In this document: in pieces, positions 22,950 through 26,790 of the stretch
Position numbering within the stretch: the first letter of the stretch is position 1
Layout: each line of letters starts with the position of its first letter
Assembly: GCA_910587625.1 (NCBI GenBank)
Contig: CAJUMW010000007.1
Span: 56,797 to 83,586, forward strand
Source: an uncultured Christensenellaceae bacterium
Lineage (GTDB): Bacteria; Bacillota; Clostridia; Christensenellales; Borkfalkiaceae
Direction: 5' to 3'
DNA: 26,790 nucleotides
Program-made: the position numbers and the translations under genes
Notes under the pieces: generated by a model
What the model saw: the letters and a program-made list of their open reading frames with translations, nothing else
The model's database searches: none
Told to the model about the DNA's origin: nothing

Positions 22950-23093
22950 ATGAAACATAGCAATAATTTTTTTAACGTAAAGCGTTGGTATAATTCTGGT
23001 ATGTGGAATAAAGAGCGTGTATATAATGCCGTCGGTAGCGGTTATATTTCTGAATCGGAATACAAATTAATTACCGGCGAGGATTATAAGTGA
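22950..23093 (+). CDS. XkdX-like small phage protein (47 aa)
   Basis: A short gene, ATG 22950 to TGA, with AAGGAGAACACT upstream. The protein MKHSNNFFNVKRWYNSGMWN continues through KERVYNAVGSGYISESEYKL to ITGEDYK. The spacing of (W)YNSGxW..E.V..AV..GYI...EY..ITG is the pattern of XkdX-family proteins, tiny proteins of about 45-50 aa found beside tail fibre genes in Bacillus and Clostridia phages and prophages. Its function is not established. Its stop overlaps the GTG start of the Avd-like gene (GTGA), so the two are likely translated together. Confidence 0.75.
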   Translation: MKHSNNFFNVKRWYNSGMWNKERVYNAVGSGYISESEYKLITGEDYK

Positions 23094-23575
23094 GCGTTCT
23101 CGCGGCAGATCGAAAAGAATCACGATACCAATCGATTGTGTTCGCTATAGATCTTCAAACTAGGCTTACCGATTTTGCAAATAGAGATTTTGGAGTCAAA
23201 GATTTCAAACGCTTTATTCAACTTCGGTATGCCTATGGAAAAGATGATGAAGAGAACTATTCGAAGTATCGATATTTACTTCAAGATTGCAAAACACAAT
23301 TAAACAGAACAGCTGCTTTGCTTACGGCAAACCTTGTTGCGGCCAAGTCAATTTACCCAACGGCTATAAATGAGTACAATCAACGAAGGGAATACCAAAA
23401 CAGCGCGATAGCAAATGCTAATCAGCTTTTGATTATTCTACAGCGAACAATTGATATTTTCGAAGTAGATGTTAATGCTTATGAGCCATATGTAAAAGAT
23501 ATTAATCGAGAAATCGAATTAATAAAAAAGTGGCGTCAGAAAGATAATCAAATCAAAACGCATTTAAAAGGGTAG
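23090..23575 (+). CDS. avd: DGR accessory variability determinant (Avd-like)
   Basis: 161 aa starting at GTG 23090, which overlaps the XkdX stop. It is predicted all-helical, as expected for the four-helix Avd that forms a pentameric barrel and binds the reverse transcriptase and template RNA. Visible family elements are the N-terminal MSVLAADRKESRYQSIVFAI and the ANLVAAKSIYPTAINEYNQR stretch followed by REYQNSAIANANQLLIILQR, matching the A.SI(Y/F)P....E...RR.Y..AI pattern I recall from Clostridia DGR genes. The C-terminal helix is charged (INREIELIKKWRQKD). It is somewhat longer than the Bordetella phage Avd of about 128 aa. The place directly upstream of TR and RT strongly supports the call. 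Confidence 0.82.
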   Translation: MSVLAADRKESRYQSIVFAIDLQTRLTDFANRDFGVKDFKRFIQLRYAYGKDDEENYSKYRYLLQDCKTQLNRTAALLTANLVAAKSIYPTAINEYNQRREYQNSAIANANQLLIILQRTIDIFEVDVNAYEPYVKDINREIELIKKWRQKDNQIKTHLKG

Positions 23576-23591
23576 TTTCTATCAAAGGGCG

Positions 23592-23676
23592 CGTTTCCGC
23601 GAATTACTTTGCTAATGTGAACAACAATGGCAATGCGAATTACAACAACGCTGACAATGACAATGACGTGCTTCCG
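23592..23676 (+). repeat. DGR template repeat (TR)
   Basis: 85-bp non-coding template between the avd-like gene and the RT gene. It is rich in AAY: read in the VR frame it gives V-S-A-N-Y-F-A-N-V-N-N-N-G-N-A-N and so on, with 11 Asn codons, and AAY codons cannot become stops when their adenines are randomised. It holds 27 adenines, 19 of which are replaced in VR (the 8 unchanged adenines include those of both Tyr codons), while no G, C or T position differs. The TR frame ends at TAG 15 bases later. Confidence 0.96.
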
Positions 23677-23678
23677 GA

Positions 23679-23698
23679 TTCCCTAAGCCAATAGGGAA
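23679..23698 (+). ncRNA. Stem-loop at the 3' end of the template RNA
   Basis: TTCCCTA at 23679-23685 pairs perfectly with TAGGGAA at 23692-23698 around a six-base loop, starting two bases after the end of TR. A CCAATAGGGA element at 23688-23697 recurs at 23716-23725. In known DGRs the RNA just downstream of TR is structured and is needed to prime cDNA synthesis with Avd-RT. This hairpin is the visible candidate for that part, by inference. Confidence 0.5.
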
Positions 23699-23787
23699 GG
23701 AGAAGCTATCCGTTCCCAATAGGGAGAAAAGTTAAAGCCGGACGCAATTTACTACGGTAAGTATTGCTACAAACGGTGAATGATATT

Positions 23788-24984
23788 ATGAGTTATGACG
23801 AGATTCTTTGTGACGCCAATATTTTGTACAAAGCTTACCTTGCCTCTGTAAAAACGAGCAAATGGAAGGAATCAACGCAAAGGGTTATTCTGAATTATCT
23901 TACTTATATTTTTCAAATATTAGACGATTTACGAAACAGAACCCTTACGAATGATCCAACCGATGAATTCCCGTTGAATGAACGAGGCAAGGTAAGACCT
24001 ATTACAAGTCTAACTACTAAAGATAGAATAATTAGGCATGCAATATGCGATGAAATCCTATTACCTAAAATTAGACCAAAGATTATATACGATAACAGCG
24101 CGTCGATTAAAGGTAGAGGAATGTCTCACGCAAGAAAAAGATTTGAGATCCATATTCGAAAAGCATATCGAGAGTATGGGTCCGATTCTTATATTTTGTT
24201 TGGGGATTTTAAAAAGTTTTACGACAACATAATTCACAAAATAGTGAAAAAGATGTTGATCGAACTTGTTGATGACGATGAGTTTATTAGTTGGCTATTG
24301 GACGTTATATTTGACGGCTTTAAAATAGACGTTTCTTATATGACTGACGAGGAATACGATGCTTGTCTTCACAACGTGTTCGATAAATTAAAGTACCGTC
24401 AAACCATACCGAAAGATATTTTAACTGGCGAAAAGTTTATGGAAAAGTCGGTTAATATTGGGGACCAGATATCTCAAATAATTGGCATATTTTATCCTCA
24501 TAGAATCGATACGTACGTAAAATTCGTTAGAAGTCAAAAATACTACGGTAGATATATGGACGATTGGTATTTGATTTGCAGAACAAAAGAGGAACTTATT
24601 GATATTTACAATGGGATTTGCGAAATTGCAAAAGAACTTGGAATACATATCAATACAAAAAAGACTAGAATTGTAAAGCTTTGCAGTTCTTATAAATTCC
24701 TGCAAGTTAAGTACGAAATGACCGAAGATGGTAAGCTGTATAAAAAGATAAACCCCAAAAGAGTGGTATGTTTCCGCCGTAAAATTAAGAAATTGGCTAT
24801 TAAGGTCTTGGAAGGAACTTCTACGTACGAAAATGTCGAAAACACTTTCAAGAGTTGGATGGGGGCTTACTACAAATTGCTGACAAAAGTTCAGCGTGAA
24901 AATTTAATTACATTATACGAAGACCTTTTTAATAAACGCATAGATATTGTGAATAAGAAAATGGTTATCACTAACAAGGAGTAA
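23788..24984 (+). CDS. DGR reverse transcriptase
   Basis: 398 aa from ATG 23788, chosen because GGTGA lies eight bases upstream. GTG 23776 and TTG 23764 extend the same frame, so the N terminus is uncertain by 4 or 8 residues. It copies the TR RNA with errors at adenines. The motifs, in order: GKVRPITSLTTKDRIIRHAI (finger), YILFGDFKKFYDNI with the first catalytic Asp (about residue 140), the DGR-specific SVNIGDQISQIIG where IGxxxSQ replaces the QGxxxSP of other RTs (about 224-230), GRYMDDWYLIC with the YMDD active site (about 256-260), and KFLQVKYE in the thumb. No nuclease or maturase domain is attached, as usual for DGR RTs. Confidence 0.96.
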   Translation: MSYDEILCDANILYKAYLASVKTSKWKESTQRVILNYLTYIFQILDDLRNRTLTNDPTDEFPLNERGKVRPITSLTTKDRIIRHAICDEILLPKIRPKIIYDNSASIKGRGMSHARKRFEIHIRKAYREYGSDSYILFGDFKKFYDNIIHKIVKKMLIELVDDDEFISWLLDVIFDGFKIDVSYMTDEEYDACLHNVFDKLKYRQTIPKDILTGEKFMEKSVNIGDQISQIIGIFYPHRIDTYVKFVRSQKYYGRYMDDWYLICRTKEELIDIYNGICEIAKELGIHINTKKTRIVKLCSSYKFLQVKYEMTEDGKLYKKINPKRVVCFRRKIKKLAIKVLEGTSTYENVENTFKSWMGAYYKLLTKVQRENLITLYEDLFNKRIDIVNKKMVITNKE

Positions 24985-24985
24985 T

Positions 24986-25324
24986 ATGGAATTTTGGTTA
25001 CCACTTATATTAGGTTTTTTAAGTTCTATTTTAGCGTCAACTGGTTTGTGGGCTTTAATTCAAAACAGATTGGATAGAAAAGATGCAAAGGCAAAAATGC
25101 TAAAAGGACTTGGACATGACCGAATAATGGATTTAGGAAAGAAGTATATCAAAAGGGGTTATATTACTCCAGATGAATACGAAAATTTTGTCGATTATTT
25201 ATATGTGCCATACGAAGCACTTCACGGTAATGGATCTGCGAAAAGAATCGTAGAAGAAGTAAAACGCCTTCCAATACGCGATACTCCAATCAATGGGAAA
25301 AGAAGTCAGAAACCCAAAGATTGA
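24986..25324 (+). CDS. Single-span membrane phage protein (holin-like candidate)
   Basis: 112 aa from ATG 24986, one base after the RT stop, with AAGGAG upstream inside the RT gene. An N-terminal hydrophobic segment (FWLPLILGFLSSILASTGLW) makes one membrane helix. A basic linker (QNRLDRKDAKAKMLKGLGHD) leads to a soluble domain (GKKYIKRGYITPDEYENFVD, then LYVPYEALHGNG). The GHDxIxxLGxxYIxRGYIT..EYE pattern is one I recall at the right end of Clostridia phage late operons, often beside holin and lysin. It is the last gene of the phage cluster; a holin or other lysis role is plausible but not shown. No endolysin follows. Confidence 0.6.
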   Translation: MEFWLPLILGFLSSILASTGLWALIQNRLDRKDAKAKMLKGLGHDRIMDLGKKYIKRGYITPDEYENFVDYLYVPYEALHGNGSAKRIVEEVKRLPIRDTPINGKRSQKPKD

Positions 25325-25435
25325 GTCGAAAAGGAAGACGTTTATATTTTTATATGAAGTTGTAGTTAAAAGTAGAAAAGAGCGTTTGAGCCTCGTTTAT
25401 TCATAGCCTATTCCTACATATTTGCCCAAAAACCC

Positions 25436-25464
25436 TTGATTTTGAGGCTTTACAATGATATAAT
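25436..25464 (+). promoter_or_regulatory. Sigma-A-type promoter upstream of the 242-aa gene
   Basis: TTGATT (25436-25441), a 17-bp spacer, and a perfect TATAAT (25459-25464). The downstream leader contains a small stem-loop, CCGCA with TGCGG, then AAAGAGGG before the ATG at 25523. It is one of the best promoters in the window and marks the start of a transcription unit separate from the phage late operon. Confidence 0.75.
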
Positions 25465-25522
25465 ATAAAAAAAGCCGCAATTATGGCTGCGGATTTACGA
25501 AACTGTTGCAAAAGAGGGAACT

Positions 25523-26251
25523 ATGAACAGTACGAAAGAGCAAATTACATCTTTTTTGGATAAGTGCGACGAGCTTAAAAGCTGTAAATTCATTATGGCT
25601 ACTACAAAAATCAAAGATTTATTGAAAAGCATAGTTAATTGTTGCGAGCTGTACAAGCTTTTTGAGGCGGTAACTAAGGATTTTAATTATCTTGCAGTAA
25701 AAAGTCAATGCCTCGTTTCTTTAAACGACGGGCTGTTGCAGAGAAATTACGTTATACTGCCTAAAACGGTTGGGCAGAGGCTTGCGTTTATTTTTTGTCT
25801 GTTGGTTGAATTTGATAGGGAAACAATAAATTTTAACGATTTTTTGATGCGGTACTATCCCGAGGACGGAAGTTTTTTTGCAAGCTATCAGGCATTTGGA
25901 AATTCAATAATAAAATCTTTGAAAGACTGTGTCGAGCACGCTTTTAAAGATTTGCTTGCCGAATCGGAAGAAAAACAGAATGTGTCCCCTGTGGCTGCGC
26001 TCGGCTTGGTTGTTGCGCAGGAAATGAAATATATCGCTTCAAGCTCGATTCTCGAAGAAGATAAAGAAAACGGGCTTAAAATTTTATCGGCGCTGTTTGA
26101 AAGCGTAAAAGCAAGGGACGAGGAAAAGTGTGACGCATTACTCTGCGGTTATAATTATTTTGTTTTGCACAACAACTGCGTTTCGGACAGTATATCGGAA
26201 TTAATAAAACTTGTTGAAGCTTGCGAAAAGTTCAACAAACAACCTACATAA
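25523..26251 (+). CDS. Alpha-helical protein of unknown function, likely host flank (242 aa)
   Basis: 242 aa with its own promoter and a strong terminator behind it, so it is a single-gene unit. No membrane segment or signal peptide. Predicted nearly all helical: the N terminus ITSFLDKCDELKSCKFIMAT leads to KIKDLLKSIVNCCELYKLFE. Near residue 80 comes LPKTVGQRLAFIFCLLVEFD, then FLMRYYPEDGSFFASYQAFG. The C-terminal half is acidic. Codon and base use differ somewhat from the phage genes. I recall similar proteins in Clostridia genomes as hypotheticals, and no activity can be read from the sequence. A phage-borne cargo (moron) gene is the alternative. Confidence 0.6.
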   Translation: MNSTKEQITSFLDKCDELKSCKFIMATTKIKDLLKSIVNCCELYKLFEAVTKDFNYLAVKSQCLVSLNDGLLQRNYVILPKTVGQRLAFIFCLLVEFDRETINFNDFLMRYYPEDGSFFASYQAFGNSIIKSLKDCVEHAFKDLLAESEEKQNVSPVAALGLVVAQEMKYIASSSILEEDKENGLKILSALFESVKARDEEKCDALLCGYNYFVLHNNCVSDSISELIKLVEACEKFNKQPT

Positions 26252-26254
26252 AAT

Positions 26255-26282
26255 AAAGCGTTTGCCGTAAGGCAAACGCTTT
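26255..26282. terminator. Strong bidirectional intrinsic terminator
   Basis: A 12-bp perfect stem, AAAGCGTTTGCC at 26255-26266 with GGCAAACGCTTT at 26271-26282, closed by a GTAA loop. The A-run before and T-run after let it work for both the + strand 242-aa gene and the - strand gene that ends at 26294. Confidence 0.88.
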
Positions 26283-26293
26283 AATATTAAGTT

Positions 26294-26509
26294 TTAGTTA
26301 CAACCGCAACCGCAGCTGCCGCCGTTTCCGCACAACAGATTGGAAAGAGTGCCGTTTTTCCACATACTGTACAAAAGAGCGATGAGTATGGGGGTGCAGC
26401 TACCCGAAAGAACGCCGTCGATACCGTTACCGCTACAACTTGAAGCGAGCAATAAGAGTATTAATATCCAAAGGCAACTGTTGTTTCCGCAGTTAGAAAA
26501 AAAGTTCAT
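26294..26509 (-). CDS. Small Cys/Gly-rich membrane protein (71 aa)
   Basis: Read on the minus strand, the ATG (complement of 26507-26509) has AGGAGG six bases upstream, the best ribosome site in the right flank. The protein starts MNFFSNCGNNSCLWILILLL, giving an N-terminal Cys/Asn motif and a hydrophobic segment. A second hydrophobic part (TPILIALLYSMWK) follows, and the C terminus is NLLCGNGGSCGCGCN. Small proteins with terminal Cys-Gly clusters and one or two membrane spans occur in Clostridia; the cysteines could bind metal or crosslink, but the function is unknown. It converges with the 242-aa gene on the shared terminator and supports a chromosomal setting. Confidence 0.65.
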   Translation of the reverse strand: MNFFSNCGNNSCLWILILLLLASSCSGNGIDGVLSGSCTPILIALLYSMWKNGTLSNLLCGNGGSCGCGCN

Positions 26510-26659
26510 AAGTATCCTCCTATGTCCTGCACGGCGATATGTAGAAATTTTTTTGTTCCGTGCAAGCGTATTCCCGCAAGGCTTGAAGTCCTTGGCGGTT
26601 TTCGTATATTAAATAATATTTTATTTCTTTTAAAAATGTTACTAATCATTTTTATTTGC

Positions 26660-26689
26660 TTGCAAAAATATGCTATATTATGGTAAAAT
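26660..26689 (+). promoter_or_regulatory. Possible promoter at the right edge
   Basis: TTGCAA (26660-26665), an 18-bp spacer and TAAAAT (26684-26689), with AT-rich DNA before it. It would drive rightward transcription into the structured segment at 26708-26784 and a gene beyond the window. The 281 bases from 26510 to 26790 otherwise hold no gene that I can support; the part next to 26509 must carry the promoter of the minus-strand gene. Confidence 0.45.
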
Positions 26690-26707
26690 TTTTATAGATG
26701 CTTTAAA

Positions 26708-26784
26708 ACTTTCGGCGGATATTTTTAATCCGACCGTGTGAAAGTTATTTTTTATTTTTTTGCGGATATTCCCTGTGAAATCCG
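26708..26784 (+). promoter_or_regulatory. Tandem stem-loops in a possible 5' leader
   Basis: The first element pairs ACTTTC (26708-26713) with GAAAGT (26740-26745), enclosing an inner hairpin CGGAT (26716-26720) with ATCCG (26728-26732). A T-rich stretch follows. Then a second hairpin, CGGAT (26763-26767) with ATCCG (26780-26784), repeats the GCGGATATT...AATCCGAC words of the first. The window ends six bases later, so the gene it might control is not visible. Confidence 0.35.
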
Positions 26785-26790
26785 ACGGAG

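Noticed and set aside
23592..23693. TR as a protein-coding gene or degenerate fibre fragment
   Set aside because: It reads in the VR frame but has no start signal, stops at TAG soon after the repeat, and its adenine-only differences from VR identify it as the retroelement template.
23788..24984. RT as part of a group II intron or retron
   Set aside because: There are no intron RNA domains, no maturase or endonuclease domain and no retron msr/msd layout; IGxxxSQ plus TR/VR and an Avd-like gene point to a DGR.
26340..26612. 90-codon plus-strand frame at the right edge
   Set aside because: It is antisense to the small Cys/Gly membrane protein, which has a much better ribosome site and sensible composition.

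Overview
The window looks like the right-hand (late) part of a temperate siphovirus genome, probably integrated in a low-GC Bacillota (Clostridia-like) chromosome. This rests on the gene order, AGGAGG-type ribosome binding sites, AT-rich coding, use of all three stop codons (standard code), and protein families typical of Firmicutes gut siphophages. No integrase, repressor, replication gene or recognisable endolysin is present, so the window is only part of the element. No tRNA, rRNA or CRISPR array was seen.

Layout. All genes from base 2 to about 25324 are on the + strand and tightly packed. (1) 2-1986, packaging entry: a left-truncated helical/HTH protein, a small conserved phage protein, a hairpin-rich non-coding segment (possible cos region), a small-terminase-like protein and an HNH endonuclease. 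(2) 2003-8886, head: gp6-like connector, three small proteins sharing an N-terminal HHGxxGxxWGVR tag, large terminase, a fourth tagged protein, portal, and an HK97-type prohead protease fused in one frame to the major capsid protein. (3) 8911-11930, neck and tail tube: adaptor, tail terminator, major tail protein, a hairpin terminator, two tail-assembly-chaperone-like genes, a three-helix membrane protein and an HK97 gp10-like protein. (4) 11927-20093, tail: tape measure (1567 aa), distal tail protein (Dit) and tail-endopeptidase/Tal protein. (5) 20104-22939, tail tip and receptor region: a small DUF1617-like protein, a BppU-like protein with a long heptad-repeat stalk, the variable tail protein, and a small conserved protein.

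The standout system is a complete diversity-generating retroelement (DGR) at about 22473-24984. It has a target gene with a C-terminal variable repeat (VR, 22473-22557), a hairpin just downstream, an XkdX-like gene, an Avd-like accessory gene, an 85-nt template repeat (TR, 23592-23676) and a reverse transcriptase with the DGR signature IGxxxSQ and YMDD. TR and VR align over 85 nt without gaps. They differ at 19 positions, and every one is an adenine in TR. This is the hallmark of adenine-specific mutagenic retrohoming. Read in the VR frame, TR encodes 11 Asn (AAY) codons, 10 of which are changed in VR. The DGR therefore very probably diversifies the tip of the phage's adsorption apparatus.

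From about 25436 the sequence changes character: a well-formed promoter, a 242-aa alpha-helical gene of unknown function, a 12-bp-stem terminator, a small Cys/Gly-rich membrane protein on the - strand, and a second promoter with structured leader. I read this as the host flank, with the prophage edge somewhere in 25325-25435; this is inference, because the left attachment site is not in view.
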